Part shown: one piece after another, positions 35,101-43,558 of the stretch
Numbering within the stretch: position 1 is the first letter of the stretch
Layout of the letters: the number at the start of each line of letters is the position of its first letter
From: Aequorivita sp. UBA3180
Lineage (GTDB): Bacteria; Bacteroidota; Bacteroidia; Flavobacteriales; Flavobacteriaceae
Length of the DNA: 64,000 bases
Direction: 5' to 3'
Assembly: GCA_002364215.1 (NCBI GenBank)
Contig: DEXQ01000011.1
Span: 1 to 64,000, forward strand
Program-made: the position numbers and the translations under genes
The notes under the pieces: model-generated
What the model saw: only the letters and a program-made list of their open reading frames with translations
What the model was told of the DNA's origin: nothing
The model's database searches: none

Positions 35101-36390
35101 TCTTCTTGCGTTCTCAAGTGTAACATAATCTACTCCTTCGCTTACTTGAACTCCCGTAAAACCTTGACGTACGGTAGCCACATCACGAATTAGTGGATTG
35201 AGTAAAGTGGGTTCTCCTCCATTGATACCAAACGGATTAAAAAGGTTGTTCGTGTTGTCCGGATAAGCATTCCTTCCAGCTCGAATAAAGCCTCCCGGAG
35301 GTGTGTTCAATCCAACATTCAAGGGATCCGATTCGCCTATATCCTGCAATGCCACAATATTTCGAACGTTTTCGGTTCTACTCGTTCTGTTGGTAATCCA
35401 TACCTCCATACGGGTAATCTGAACATTGCTGTTTATGAAAGGATATTGTTTTAGGGCACGATCATAATTATCCCTGAAATAATGTGATAAAAAGAAGTGA
35501 CGATTATCGTCATAATCCAATGCGAAAAGTTCAAAATCCGTAATGGTCGCGCCACCTTCAGCGGTAACGGTACGGGTTTCAGATTTTTGTTCAGAGAAAA
35601 CTCCCGTAATGGTTGTTTTTCCAAATTGAAGTTGTGTTTTAACCCCGAAAAGGCTTTGCGCTCCTTGAATCAAGGAACTATTCAGCGGCATACTAACATT
35701 ACCCACCTCAATTTTTTGAATTATGTCGTCTTCCGTTGGGGTGTATTCCAACTTAATCTGGTTTTGGAAATCGAAGGTGCTTTCAGTATCGTAATTAGCC
35801 GTAACCTGAAGCCTGGTTCCCACTTTAGCCAAAAGGCTTAAGCTAATACGCTGGTCAAAATCAAAGGAGAAATTGCTTCGGTTTCGTGGGGAATATTGCG
35901 GGTTGTCCTGTTTTGTATACAATAGCCCAAGATCCATCTCGACGGAACCTTGTGGAATAACTTCAATTGTGTTTCCGCCAAAAATGGATTCAAAGAAATT
36001 TGAATTCACATAAAAAGTGGGCAATAGGTTTTTTTGCTGTTCTTCGGAACCTTCCTTTCTACCGTCTGCTGCATCAATTTTTTCTTTGAAGTAAGCTCTC
36101 ATCTGCTCCTCTTGAATAAGGCGCTGATACTCTTGAGGGGTTAGAATTATAGGGTAGGTAATATTAAAACTACCCAAGGTTTGGGTATAAATATATCTAT
36201 CGGTTATGGGGTCGTAGGTATAAAGATCCTGAATACTGACGGGAGTGGGTAAATCCATTCTCCCCATTTCACTCCCTACAGCCGTTGTGTCGGGATCCTG
36301 TGCCAGCGAAACATTGCTGAACAATATGAAACTTAAAATTGTTAAAAGCTTGAAAAAGCCACCCTTGTAAACGTAATTTTTTGCCTTCAA
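29158..36390 (-). CDS. sprA: Type IX secretion translocon protein SprA
   Basis: At 2410 residues this has the size and features of SprA (Sov), the giant 36-strand outer membrane barrel that conducts type IX cargo and is needed for gliding. A signal sequence ends in 'SNVSLAQDPD'. Repeated barrel segments, 'TVYVDDFEASQTGNDISSPSSWFLSSTP' and the terminal 'GFTLRYNFGN' are recognisable SprA traits. A Ser/Gly/Lys/Glu-rich low-complexity stretch lies near residues 1895-1960. The start codon is TTG at 36390; no ATG occurs before the signal sequence. It follows ruvA by 3 bp and precedes gcvH. Likely cargo in the window includes the FG-GAP protein. Confidence 0.95.
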   Translation of the reverse strand: MKAKNYVYKGGFFKLLTILSFILFSNVSLAQDPDTTAVGSEMGRMDLPTPVSIQDLYTYDPITDRYIYTQTLGSFNITYPIILTPQEYQRLIQEEQMRAYFKEKIDAADGRKEGSEEQQKNLLPTFYVNSNFFESIFGGNTIEVIPQGSVEMDLGLLYTKQDNPQYSPRNRSNFSFDFDQRISLSLLAKVGTRLQVTANYDTESTFDFQNQIKLEYTPTEDDIIQKIEVGNVSMPLNSSLIQGAQSLFGVKTQLQFGKTTITGVFSEQKSETRTVTAEGGATITDFELFALDYDDNRHFFLSHYFRDNYDRALKQYPFINSNVQITRMEVWITNRTSRTENVRNIVALQDIGESDPLNVGLNTPPGGFIRAGRNAYPDNTNNLFNPFGINGGEPTLLNPLIRDVATVRQGFTGVQVSEGVDYVTLENARRLDPGEYSLNSQLGYISLNQRLTNDEVLAVSYQFTVNGKVYQVGEFSNDGVEANGGTIPGTGGTNPPVEETGLAQNLVVKLLKSSITNVNEPIWDLMMKNIYPIGAYQLEKEDFKLNILYTDPSPLNYLTEAGAELPPDVKDEILLKVFNLDRLNFNNDPQQGGDGFFDFLPGITVDAQNGRIIFTTVEPFGKHLFEKLDLPSTSATYSMPETYNPNQSKYVFRTLYTGTKTQAEQLESEKNKFQLKGSYKSTGADGIPIGAFNIPQGSVTVTAGGRTLVEGVDYTVNYQLGRVQILDPSLLNSNIPISVSTENNSLFGQQSKRFTGLNVEHKFSDKFLIGATYLNLNERPLTQKSSYGVEPINNTIYGINLNYSTEVPFLTRLVNKLPNIDTDVESNVSLRGEFAYLKPGAPKVSDFDGKTTVYVDDFEASQTGNDISSPSSWFLSSTPVGYGGELGNDNLGYNYNRAKLAWYTIDPIFYSSQRPEGINDEDLSSPFTRRVFRDEIFPNQDIIQGQTQALFTLDLAYYPSTRGEYNYNPEAAGTNDLPNPEDRFGGIMRQLTTTDFEQSNVEYIQFWIMDPFIYDETSGNPGGNINFNLGSISEDVLKDGRKQYENGLPEDGGNANTTATAWGKVPTNQSLVYTFDTEGQQRTNQDIGLDGLDNAEEAAEFGVFGGLPDPANDDYQYFLQAEGNILDRYLKYNGTQGNSPVEVTNNNRGNTAQPDVEDINRDNTMNTIDSYFEYNVPIYPGMSRENNSFISDVKELEVTTQNNDVIPVRWVQFKVPISEPDQAVNGISDYRSIRFMRMFLSQFSQNTVLRFGTMELVRGDYRKFQKTLDDVTLEDPSNDNTLFEVEAVSIEENENREPIPYRLPPGLVREELNNNNNIIRENEQSLALRVCGLEPNDGRAVYKNFNVDMRQYKNLEMFIHAESLQNETALSDGQLVAFMRLGNDLTNNYYEVQIPLNPTNFGATNAEEIWPVANRLNLPLELLQQVKTRTPLNSTEVVYYTQSELEGGLSGGENELTIGIKGNPSFGNVRTIMLGVKNSTSNDLCGEVWFNELRMSELKNEGGWAAVVSMDANLADFATVSATGKRSTVGFGSIEQGPNQRSREDLQQYDVVTNVNLGQLLPKKWGIQLPFNYGRSEELITPQYDPEFQDIELDTRLDNTEDEAEKDRIKEQAVDYTKRQSVNFIGVRKERTGDGKPQVYDIENFTGSFSYNQTDHHDFEVEDAVEQNVRVGATYNYNFTAKPVEPFKKNDSLFTGQYWRFLKDFNFNYLPTNISVSSNITRQYNEQKFREINLLPGNIGLPTLYQRNYLFDWQYTINHNLTKSLRFNFTSSNNMIVNNYLDDNGLINNDIGIWDGFFDVGNPNQHFQSLQLNYDLPFSKFPFLKFLRATYSYTGDYQWQRGSNQFNEIEIELSDGSRNVYNLGNSIQNASTHQINSSLDMNGFYRYIGLTKIKKSKPRKSAGDGSGGAGDEKSSSGGEGKASRESKLEEEKNSTLSNGKTNTPNVLGRGAASPEGGLNAGDKAINTVIGLATMLKKVQFNYQENNGIYLPGYLPSIGFIGTLKPTTGFVFGSQADVRELAARKGWLTLYPEFNEQYTEVESRQMDIQANLEPINDLTVDINGSRIYSENYSENYIVENDLYNSLTPNTFGNFNISTVLIKTAFSASDENSSAAFDDFRTNRLTIANRLAEDYYQGGAIPRDSLGYPVGFGRNSQDVLLPAFLAAYKGSNASKEKTGIFRDIPLPNWDIKYTGLMNIPWFKKNFKRFSLTHGYRAGYTVNQFQSNLDYDPNNPEAVDQAGNFKVKTLLTNVNLTEQFSPLLRVDFEMNNSVKILAEMRKDRALSLSFANNLLTEIKGNEYIIGLGYRIKDLRIATNFGGKKSVITSDLNFKVDLSRRDNITIIRYLDIQNNQTTAGQTIYGAQLSIDYALSKNLTALFYYDHTFSKYAISTAFPQTTIRSGFTLRYNFGN

Positions 36391-36393
36391 ATT

Positions 36394-36975
36394 CTACAAA
36401 TTTTTTAAAGCTTGTTTAATGATCATTTCTACCGAAGCTTGCGGATTTTCCTTAACAATGGCATCCACCACTTTTTCAGACTGTTTGCGAACAAAGCCCA
36501 ACGTCTCCAAAGCAGATAACGCTTCATTTTTGTTAGTATTGCTTGTTCCAGTAGAAATAGACGACAAACCGTACACTTTTAAAATCTTATCTTTTAAATC
36601 CAAAACCACGCGCTGCGCAGTTTTGGCCCCTATTCCTTTTACTGATTGGATCGTTGTTATGTCATTTTGCGCAATGGCATCCAGCACTTGTTCGGGCGCC
36701 AATGATGATAACATAGTTCTAGCGGTGCTTGCACCAACTCCAGAGACACTAATTAACAATCTGAAAATTTCTCGTTCTGCAACACCGGAAAAACCGTACA
36801 GTGTATGGGCGTCATCCCGAATAAGCAAATGGGTAAACAACTTAACATTTTCACTAGTGGGGAGTTCGGAAAATGTGTGCAAGGAAATATTGACAAAGTA
36901 CCCTACTCCATTGCAATCTATCACTACATCGGTCGGATTTTTTTCAACCAGTCTGCCCTGTATATGGGTTATCAT
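36394..36975 (-). CDS. ruvA: Holliday junction DNA helicase subunit RuvA
   Basis: The 193-residue protein has an N-terminal OB fold ('MITHIQGRLVEKNPTDVVIDCNGVGY'), a double helix-hairpin-helix domain ('LISVSGVGASTARTML', 'IQSVKGIGAKTAQRVVLDLKDK') and the C-terminal three-helix domain that meets RuvB ('EALSALETLGF'). RuvA binds four-way junctions as a tetramer and loads RuvB, encoded at 40.5 kb. It has its own -7 box and probably carries sprA on the same transcript. Confidence 0.97.
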   Translation of the reverse strand: MITHIQGRLVEKNPTDVVIDCNGVGYFVNISLHTFSELPTSENVKLFTHLLIRDDAHTLYGFSGVAEREIFRLLISVSGVGASTARTMLSSLAPEQVLDAIAQNDITTIQSVKGIGAKTAQRVVLDLKDKILKVYGLSSISTGTSNTNKNEALSALETLGFVRKQSEKVVDAIVKENPQASVEMIIKQALKNL

Positions 36976-36998
36976 GTGTTAACGAAAACTTAAAGGCT

Positions 36999-37006
36999 CA
37001 AATATA
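36999..37006 (-). promoter_or_regulatory. -7 box of ruvA-sprA
   Basis: Minus-strand TATATTTG, an exact TAnnTTTG match 24 bp upstream of the ruvA ATG. No well-placed TTG is visible. It is probably the promoter of the ruvA-sprA-gcvH-vanZ run. Confidence 0.45.
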
Positions 37007-37062
37007 GTATAATTATTTGCAACAGCCATTGGGGTTTTTGTGAAAATATTAGAGTTAATAAA

Positions 37063-39366
37063 CTATGGATTTACTTGTTTTTCTGCCGCCGCTGCGCGTT
37101 TTTCCTTTTGTTGGGCATCCACTACGGCTACGGCTGCCATATTCACCATTTCTTCCACACTGGCGCCCAGTTGTAAAATGTGAACGGGCTTGCGCATTCC
37201 CAGCATAATTGGGCCGATGGACTCCACACCGTTAAGTTCTTTCAATAATTTATAGTTGCTGTTTGCTGAATCCAAATTTGGGAAAATAAGGGCGTTTACT
37301 TTCTTGCCAGCTAATTTTGAAAATGGAAATTTTTTCTGAAGCATTTCTGGGTTCAATGCAAAATCGGTTTGCAGTTCGCCATCAACTATCATATCTGGAT
37401 TACTTTTGTGTAACAACTCTACAGCCTCACGCACCTTTGAAGCATGCGGATCTTTGGAAGAGCCGAAATTGGCATATGAAATCATCGCAATAACGGGCTG
37501 TAGTCCGAACATTTTCATCGTGTAATTCGTCATTTGTGCAATCTTGGCAAGTTCTTTCGCAGTTGGATCAATGTTTATTGAGGTATCAGAAAAAAACAAT
37601 GGGCCGCGTTTAGTAAGCATCACATTTGTGGTAGCCACTTTTGTAACGCCTTCAAATCTTCCGACGGTTTCAAACACGGGAACTACAACGGACGGATACG
37701 AACGTGCATACCCTGAAATCATACAGTCCACATCGCCTTCGCTTAACATCATTCCCGCAAAATAATTCCGTTCGCGAATCAACTTTTCGGCAGTGTAAAG
37801 TGATATACCATTTCTTCTTCTCTTTTCCCAAAGCTTTTGGGCATAATATTTAAGTTTATCAGCGTTTTCATCACTTTTTGGATCGATAATTTCCAAATCT
37901 GCATCAAAATCAATCTGCTCCATCAATTCAAGTATGATATCTTTTCTACCCAACAAAACAGGTGTGCCAATACCTTCTTCAAAGACTATTTGCGCAGCCT
38001 TTAAAACATCCAAATGATCTGCTTCTGCAAAAACAATACGCTTTGGGCTAAGTTTTGCCCTGTTCATTAACAGACGAATTATTTTATTATCGCTGCCCAT
38101 CCGTTCGTAAAGTTCATCCTGATATTTTTCCCAATCCGTAATTTCAGTAGTGGCAACACCACTTTCCATTGCTGCTTTGGCGACGGCGGGTGGTACGGCG
38201 GCTATCAATCTAGGATCGAAAGGTTTTGGAATAATATAATCTTTTCCAAAAGTAAGCTTGGTCTCGCCATAGGCAATATTCACTTGTTCCGGCACCGGTT
38301 CTTTTGCTAGGTCTGCCAACGCCTTTACAGCAGCCATTTTCATGGCTTCGTTGATTTTTGTAGCACGAACGTCCAACGCCCCACGGAAAATAAAAGGAAA
38401 ACCAAGTACATTGTTCACTTGGTTGGGATGGTCGCTTCTACCCGTTGCCATGATGATGTCCTTTCTAGTCTTAATGGCCAAATCGTATTCAATTTCAGGA
38501 TCGGGGTTGGCCATTGCAAAAACAATAGGATTGGGAGCCATGCTTTCCAGCATTTTTGGGGTAACAATATCTTTAACTGAAAGCCCAACAAACACATCGG
38601 CATCTTTCATTGCTTCATCGAGGGTATCAATTTTTCTATACGATGCAAATTCTGCTTTTTCTTCAGAAAGTTCTTCGCGATCTTTTCGTATAACTCCTTT
38701 GCTGTCCAGCATTACAATATTTTCGCTCTTAGCACCAAAAGCTTTGTAAAGCCGCGTACACGAAACCGCTGCCGCTCCCGCTCCACTGATTACTATTTTA
38801 ACATTTGCGATATTTTTATCTGTAAGCTCCAAAGCATTGAGCAAAGCCGCCGCTGAAATTATTGCCGTGCCGTGCTGGTCGTCGTGCATTACGGGAATGT
38901 CCAGCTCTTCTTTTAGTCTTCTTTCTATTTCAAAAGCTTCGGGGGCTTTTATATCTTCAAGATTGATACCACCAAAAGTGGGCGCAATATTTTTTACGGT
39001 GGCAACAAATTCATCGATGTTTTCAGTGTCTATTTCTATATCAAAAACATCAATGTCGGCAAATATTTTAAAGAGTAATCCTTTACCTTCCATTACGGGC
39101 TTGGAGGCTTCAGGGCCAATATTCCCCAAGCCTAGTACAGCCGTTCCATTTGAAATTACAGCAACCAGATTGCCTTTGTTCGTGTATTTATAAACGTTAT
39201 TTTTTTCCTTTTCAATTTCAAGGCAAGGTTCTGCAACTCCCGGCGAATAGGCCAACGAAAGATCCCGCTGGGTGGAATAGTTTTTTGTGGGAACTACTTG
39301 AATTTTCCCAGGCTTCGGCTTTGCGTGGTATAATAGGGCTTCTCTACGTCTGCTCTGTTTGCTCAT
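37063..39366 (-). CDS. maeB: NADP-dependent malic enzyme with phosphotransacetylase-like domain
   Basis: The 767-residue enzyme oxidatively decarboxylates malate to pyruvate, making NADPH. Malic domains occupy about residues 1-410 ('RDLSLAYSPGVAEPC', 'MHDDQHGTAIISAAALLNAL', NAD(P) fold 'IVISGAGAAAVSCTRLY', 'MATGRSDHPNQVNNVLGFPFIFRGALD'). A phosphate acetyltransferase-like domain fills about 430-760; in MaeB it is regulatory rather than catalytic. The length agrees with E. coli MaeB. A Lys/Ala tail ends the protein. It lies between ruvA and queG, an arrangement I recall from other Flavobacteriia. Confidence 0.95.
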   Translation of the reverse strand: MSKQSRRREALLYHAKPKPGKIQVVPTKNYSTQRDLSLAYSPGVAEPCLEIEKEKNNVYKYTNKGNLVAVISNGTAVLGLGNIGPEASKPVMEGKGLLFKIFADIDVFDIEIDTENIDEFVATVKNIAPTFGGINLEDIKAPEAFEIERRLKEELDIPVMHDDQHGTAIISAAALLNALELTDKNIANVKIVISGAGAAAVSCTRLYKAFGAKSENIVMLDSKGVIRKDREELSEEKAEFASYRKIDTLDEAMKDADVFVGLSVKDIVTPKMLESMAPNPIVFAMANPDPEIEYDLAIKTRKDIIMATGRSDHPNQVNNVLGFPFIFRGALDVRATKINEAMKMAAVKALADLAKEPVPEQVNIAYGETKLTFGKDYIIPKPFDPRLIAAVPPAVAKAAMESGVATTEITDWEKYQDELYERMGSDNKIIRLLMNRAKLSPKRIVFAEADHLDVLKAAQIVFEEGIGTPVLLGRKDIILELMEQIDFDADLEIIDPKSDENADKLKYYAQKLWEKRRRNGISLYTAEKLIRERNYFAGMMLSEGDVDCMISGYARSYPSVVVPVFETVGRFEGVTKVATTNVMLTKRGPLFFSDTSINIDPTAKELAKIAQMTNYTMKMFGLQPVIAMISYANFGSSKDPHASKVREAVELLHKSNPDMIVDGELQTDFALNPEMLQKKFPFSKLAGKKVNALIFPNLDSANSNYKLLKELNGVESIGPIMLGMRKPVHILQLGASVEEMVNMAAVAVVDAQQKEKRAAAAEKQVNP

Positions 39367-39444
39367 ATTTTGGTCTATTGATACTGTGGATATTTATAAT
39401 TCTACGAATTATTATACTAATGTATAATTGTAAAGACTAACTTA

Positions 39445-39452
39445 CAAAGTTA
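39445..39452 (-). promoter_or_regulatory. -7 box upstream of maeB
   Basis: Minus-strand TAACTTTG is an exact TAnnTTTG match, 79 bp upstream of the maeB ATG. No -33 TTG is at the right distance. Confidence 0.4.
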
Positions 39453-39484
39453 TGATGTTAGTTGAAATGGCGAAAGTTTGTAGG

Positions 39485-40453
39485 TTAATCTTTCAAAAAG
39501 TTGATATTACGTTCTAAACCCAAAAACTTGGTGCGCTTTACGGCGCTTTTTTTAAATAATTTTTGAAAAACGTCTTCCGTAATTTCTTCCCAATCTTTTT
39601 TGGTCATAGATAACAGTTCGGGATGCGGGTTAAAAAGCGGCTCATTGTTCGGTTTGCTGAAACGGTTCCAGGGACAAACGTCTTGGCAAATATCGCAACC
39701 GAACATCCAATCTTCAAATTTTCCTTTTTCTGATGTGGGTATTTCATTCTTCAATTCAATGGTATAATAAGAAATACATTTGCTGCCATCCACTACTCTA
39801 TCTGCAACAATTGCGTTTGTTGGGCAGGCATCAATACAGGCCGTACAACTTCCGCAGTGGTCGGTTACGGGTGTGTCGTACTCTAAATCCAGATCAACGA
39901 TCAATTCAGCAATAAAGTAAAAGGAACCCAATTGTTTGGTGAGCAAATTACTATGCTTCCCAATCCAGCCCAAACCGCTTTTTGCAGCCCAAGCTTTATC
40001 TAAAACTGGCGCAGAATCAACAAAGGCGCGACCATGGACTTCGCCTATTTCTTCTGAAATAAAATCCATCAACTGTTTCAGTTTATCTTTTATAATGAAA
40101 TGATAATCGGTACCGTAAGCGTATTTTGAAATTTTATACGTTTCCGAAGGTTGAAGTTCCGAAGGGAAATAATTCAGCAACAACGAAATAACGCTTTTGG
40201 AATCTGGAACTAAAAGTGTTGGATTCAGCCTTTTATCGAAGTGGTTTTCCATATAGGCCATTTCGCCGTGCATATCTTTATTTAGCCAATTTTCCAATCG
40301 GGGTGCTTGCTCTTCCAAAAATTCAGCCTTGCTGATTCCACATGACAAAAAACCGAGGCGCTTGGCTTCGGATTTTATTTTGGCTGTATTTTTAGATTTA
40401 TCATTCACCGTTAAAAGTTGCTGGAATCGAGAAATTCTACCGCGAAATAGCAC
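39485..40453 (-). CDS. queG: tRNA epoxyqueuosine(34) reductase QueG
   Basis: The 322-residue protein performs the last step of queuosine synthesis, reducing epoxyqueuosine in tRNA with cobalamin and two [4Fe-4S] clusters. Cluster ligands are in '[18 protein letters not shown]' and '[12 protein letters not shown]'; '[21 protein letters not shown]' is a family motif. The frame opens at GTG 40453, directly after ruvB, and a second GTG at 40408 would remove 15 residues that do not look conserved. I keep the longer form but favour neither. It is cotranscribed with ruvB. Confidence 0.93.
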   Translation of the reverse strand: MLFRGRISRFQQLLTVNDKSKNTAKIKSEAKRLGFLSCGISKAEFLEEQAPRLENWLNKDMHGEMAYMENHFDKRLNPTLLVPDSKSVISLLLNYFPSELQPSETYKISKYAYGTDYHFIIKDKLKQLMDFISEEIGEVHGRAFVDSAPVLDKAWAAKSGLGWIGKHSNLLTKQLGSFYFIAELIVDLDLEYDTPVTDHCGSCTACIDACPTNAIVADRVVDGSKCISYYTIELKNEIPTSEKGKFEDWMFGCDICQDVCPWNRFSKPNNEPLFNPHPELLSMTKKDWEEITEDVFQKLFKKSAVKRTKFLGLERNINFLKD

Positions 40454-40454
40454 A

Positions 40455-41477
40455 TTAAAAAAGTCCGCCCTGGGTTGGACCTTTCAATTTGCCGAGGTGT
40501 TTATAGGCTGCTTCGGTAACTTCACGGCCTCGTGGGGTTCGCATAATAAAGCCCTGCTGAATTAAAAAAGGTTCGTAAACTTCTTCAATGGTTTCAGTAC
40601 TTTCTGAAACTGCAGTGGCAATAGTTGTGATTCCTACCGGACCGCCTTTAAATTTTTCGATGATGGTTGAAAGGATTTTGTTGTCCATTTCATCCAATCC
40701 ATGCGCATCCACATGTAAAGCGTCCAATCCATATTTTGCAATTTCAATATCTATCTTACCATTTCCCTTTATCTGTGCAAAATCACGGATTCTTCGCAAA
40801 AGTGCGTTGGCGATACGCGGTGTACCACGGCTTCTGCCAGCAATCTCTATTGCGGCTTCCATAGTTATGGGTACTTGTAGAATTCCCGCACTTCGTTGTA
40901 AAATAGTAGTGAGCAATTCGGTGGTATAGTATTGTAATCTCGAAGAAATTCCGAACCGGGCACGCATAGGCGCAGTTAACAAACCCGAACGAGTAGTTGC
41001 ACCAATAAGTGTGAAGGGATTTAGATTGATTTGAACCGAGCGTGCATTTGGACCCGATTCAATCATAATATCAATTTTGTAATCTTCCATTGCGGAGTAG
41101 AGGTATTCTTCAACAATTGGGCTTAAGCGGTGGATTTCATCAATAAAAAGAACATCGCGTTCTTCCAAATTAGTCAATAGTCCAGCAAGATCGCCCGGTT
41201 TGTCTAAAACAGGTCCCGAAGTTACACGAATGTTTACATTCAGCTCATTTGCTAAAATATAGGCAAGGGTTGTTTTCCCTAATCCCGGAGGGCCATGAAA
41301 AAGCGTATGGTCTAAGGCCTCACTACGCAAATTGGCGGCCTGGACAAAAATTTGAAGGTTTTCCAAAGCCTGATCCTGCCCAGTAAAGTCCTCAAAGCTA
41401 AGGGGCCGTAATTTTTTTTCAATATCAAGTTCCTGCGGTGATAGATTTTCTCCGGTGGGATCGAGGTGTTCGTTCAT
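40455..41477 (-). CDS. ruvB: Holliday junction DNA helicase RuvB
   Basis: The 340-residue AAA+ motor of the RuvAB branch-migration complex. Walker A '[11 protein letters not shown]', Walker B 'LFIDEIHRL', sensor 1 '[10 protein letters not shown]' and the arginine-finger region '[15 protein letters not shown]' are present, and a winged-helix domain ends with '[27 protein letters not shown]'. The -7 box is only 4 bp upstream of the ATG, so its message may be leaderless. It is separated from ruvA by maeB and queG. Confidence 0.97.
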   Translation of the reverse strand: MNEHLDPTGENLSPQELDIEKKLRPLSFEDFTGQDQALENLQIFVQAANLRSEALDHTLFHGPPGLGKTTLAYILANELNVNIRVTSGPVLDKPGDLAGLLTNLEERDVLFIDEIHRLSPIVEEYLYSAMEDYKIDIMIESGPNARSVQINLNPFTLIGATTRSGLLTAPMRARFGISSRLQYYTTELLTTILQRSAGILQVPITMEAAIEIAGRSRGTPRIANALLRRIRDFAQIKGNGKIDIEIAKYGLDALHVDAHGLDEMDNKILSTIIEKFKGGPVGITTIATAVSESTETIEEVYEPFLIQQGFIMRTPRGREVTEAAYKHLGKLKGPTQGGLF

Positions 41478-41481
41478 AACA

Positions 41482-41489
41482 CAAATATA
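41482..41489 (-). promoter_or_regulatory. -7 box immediately before ruvB
   Basis: Minus-strand TATATTTG followed by TGTT and then the ruvB ATG. If used, transcription would start at or within a few bases of the start codon. Confidence 0.4.
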
Positions 41490-41518
41490 GTAATCCTTTA
41501 GAAGACGTTTGAAAAAAC

Positions 41519-41544
41519 AAAGCCATACTTTTCAGTATGGCTTT
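41519..41544 (-). terminator. Distal terminator of the act-cox operon
   Basis: An 11 bp perfect stem (41519-41529 with 41534-41544) and a TTTC loop; the minus strand continues TGTTTTTTC. It is the second of two hairpins between coxA and ruvB. Confidence 0.7.
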
Positions 41545-41625
41545 TGAAATAAACAGTAGATTCCTCACTTCCTACATATTATTAACTCAATAGTGTAAAG
41601 ATACGGCAAAAGCTTTGAAAAAATA

Positions 41626-41654
41626 ATACGTAGTACTACGCATTCTATACGTAG
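41626..41654. repeat. ATACGTAG repeats with CGTAGTACTACG palindrome
   Basis: ATACGTAG occurs at 41626-41633 and again at 41647-41654, 21 bp apart (two helical turns). The perfect palindrome CGTAGTACTACG occupies 41629-41640. It lies between the two terminator hairpins upstream of ruvB and looks like a protein-binding site rather than a terminator. Confidence 0.4.
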
Positions 41655-41661
41655 AAAGAAA

Positions 41662-41689
41662 AAAGCCTTTTCAACATTGAAAAGGCTTT
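41662..41689 (-). terminator. Proximal terminator of the act-cox operon
   Basis: A 13 bp inverted repeat (41662-41674 with 41677-41689), of which about 12 pairs can form, is followed on the minus strand by TTTTCTTTCT. It lies 23 bp after the coxA stop. Confidence 0.8.
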
Positions 41690-41711
41690 CTAAAAATTTT
41701 TATGGTAAAGA

Positions 41712-43541
41712 TTAATGGTCTAATTCATCTTCGTTATCCTGCAGCGGAACGTTCTGGGGAATAAAATCCTGACCAGCAATTACATAATCGGTTTCGTCTT
41801 TATTGAGTTTACTATAATCATAAGCCCAACGATAAACGTGCGGAATAGGTCCATCCCAGTTTCCGTGTATGTGTTTTACTTCTGCAGTCCATTCCAACGT
41901 AGTTGCATTCCAAGGGTTTTTTGGACCTTTTTTCCCGTAGAAAATTGAATGGAAAAAGTTATACAAGAATACAACTTGAACAGAGATCGTTATAATCGCA
42001 AAGATTGTCATTACCACGTTAATGTCTGCCAAATCATCAAAATAAGGGAAAGCTGTATTGCTGTAATACCTACGAGGTAAACCAGCCATTCCCACAAAGT
42101 GCATTGGGAAGAAAATTCCATATGCTCCAATTGAAGTAACCCAGAAGTGAATGTAGCCTAGTTTCTTGTTCATCATTCTGCCCTCAAACATTTTTGGGAA
42201 CCAGTGATAAACACCCGCGAGTAATCCATATAATGCTGAAATACCCATTACCAAGTGGAAGTGAGCTACCACGAAATATGTATCGTGAACGTTAATGTCC
42301 AAGGCGCTATCTCCAAGGATAATACCGGTTAGACCTCCAGTAATAAATGTGGAAACAAATGCTATGGAAAACAGCATTGCCGTATTCATCTGAAGGTTTC
42401 CTTTCCAAAGGGTCGTAATCCAGTTAAAAGCTTTTACTGCAGAAGGAATCGCAATCAAAAGTGTAGTAAAGGTAAATACAGAACCAAGGAATGGATTCAT
42501 CCCCGAAATAAACATATGGTGCCCCCAAACGATAGTTGAAAGAAATGCAATAGCGAGAATAGATGCTACCATCGCTCGATATCCAAAAATAGGTTTACGG
42601 GAATTTGTTGCCATTACTTCAGATACTATACCCATCGCCGGAAGAATTACAATATAAACCTCTGGGTGACCTAGGAACCAAAATAAGTGCTCGAACAATA
42701 CAGGAGAACCACCTTGATGGTGCAAAACTTCACCTGCAATATAAATATCAGAAAGGAAGAAAGAAGTTCCAAAACTTCTATCCATAATTAGCATTAATGC
42801 TGCTGAGAATAATACTGGGAAAGATACTACCCCAATAATTGCAGTAACAAAAAATGCCCAGATCGTCAAAGGAAGACGGGTCATGGACATACCTTTGGTA
42901 CGCATATTAATTACGGTAACTATATAGTTTAATGAACCCAATAATGACGAAGCAATGAAAATTGCAATAGAGGTTAACCAAAGTGTCATCCCTGCACCTG
43001 AACCGGGGATGGCCTGGGGTAAAGCACTCAATGGAGGGTATATAGTCCAACCTGCAGAAGCGGGTCCAGCTTCTACAAAAAGTGAGAACAACATTACCAC
43101 ACTAGAAAGGAAAAACAACCAATAAGATACCATATTCAGGAATCCAGAGGCCATATCTCGGGCTCCAATTTGCAAAGGAATTAATAAGTTACTAAAAGTA
43201 CCGCTCAAACCTGCCGTCAAAACAAAGAAAACCATAATAGTTCCGTGAATGGTAACCAATGCTAAATAAACGCTTGGATCCATTACTCCATCAGTACCCC
43301 ATTTGCCCAAAAATATTTCGAAAATGGTGAATTTATGGTCTGGCCATGCCAATTGCAATCTGAACAACAATGACATCAATATACCTATAACCCCCATAAA
43401 CAAACCTGTGATAAGGTATTGTTTAGAAATCATTTTATGATCTTGGCTAAAGATATATTTAGTTATAAATGTTTCTTTATGATGATGCCCGTGATCGTCG
43501 TGATGATCTTCTACTCCGTGGACCTGTGCGTGTGCTGACAT
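41712..43541 (-). CDS. Cytochrome c oxidase subunit I (aa3 type)
   Basis: This 609-residue catalytic subunit carries heme a and the heme a3-CuB centre where oxygen is reduced and protons are pumped. Twelve or more helices are seen, with 'HLFWFLGHPEVYI' (CuB His and the cross-linked Tyr), 'WGHHMFISGMNP' (paired CuB His) and 'HDTYFVVAHFHLVMG' (heme ligands). The N terminus is His-rich ('HAQVHGVEDHHDDHGHHHKE'). It is the last gene of the eight-gene operon and lies 17 bp after subunit II. Two terminators follow. Confidence 0.96.
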   Translation of the reverse strand: MSAHAQVHGVEDHHDDHGHHHKETFITKYIFSQDHKMISKQYLITGLFMGVIGILMSLLFRLQLAWPDHKFTIFEIFLGKWGTDGVMDPSVYLALVTIHGTIMVFFVLTAGLSGTFSNLLIPLQIGARDMASGFLNMVSYWLFFLSSVVMLFSLFVEAGPASAGWTIYPPLSALPQAIPGSGAGMTLWLTSIAIFIASSLLGSLNYIVTVINMRTKGMSMTRLPLTIWAFFVTAIIGVVSFPVLFSAALMLIMDRSFGTSFFLSDIYIAGEVLHHQGGSPVLFEHLFWFLGHPEVYIVILPAMGIVSEVMATNSRKPIFGYRAMVASILAIAFLSTIVWGHHMFISGMNPFLGSVFTFTTLLIAIPSAVKAFNWITTLWKGNLQMNTAMLFSIAFVSTFITGGLTGIILGDSALDINVHDTYFVVAHFHLVMGISALYGLLAGVYHWFPKMFEGRMMNKKLGYIHFWVTSIGAYGIFFPMHFVGMAGLPRRYYSNTAFPYFDDLADINVVMTIFAIITISVQVVFLYNFFHSIFYGKKGPKNPWNATTLEWTAEVKHIHGNWDGPIPHVYRWAYDYSKLNKDETDYVIAGQDFIPQNVPLQDNEDELDH

Positions 43542-43558
43542 ATCTATTTAAGCTAATA

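Noticed and set aside
36419..36982. Open frame of 187 codons on the plus strand covering nearly all of ruvA
   Set aside because: It is the antisense shadow of ruvA. Its product has no recognisable domain, while RuvA is complete and typical.
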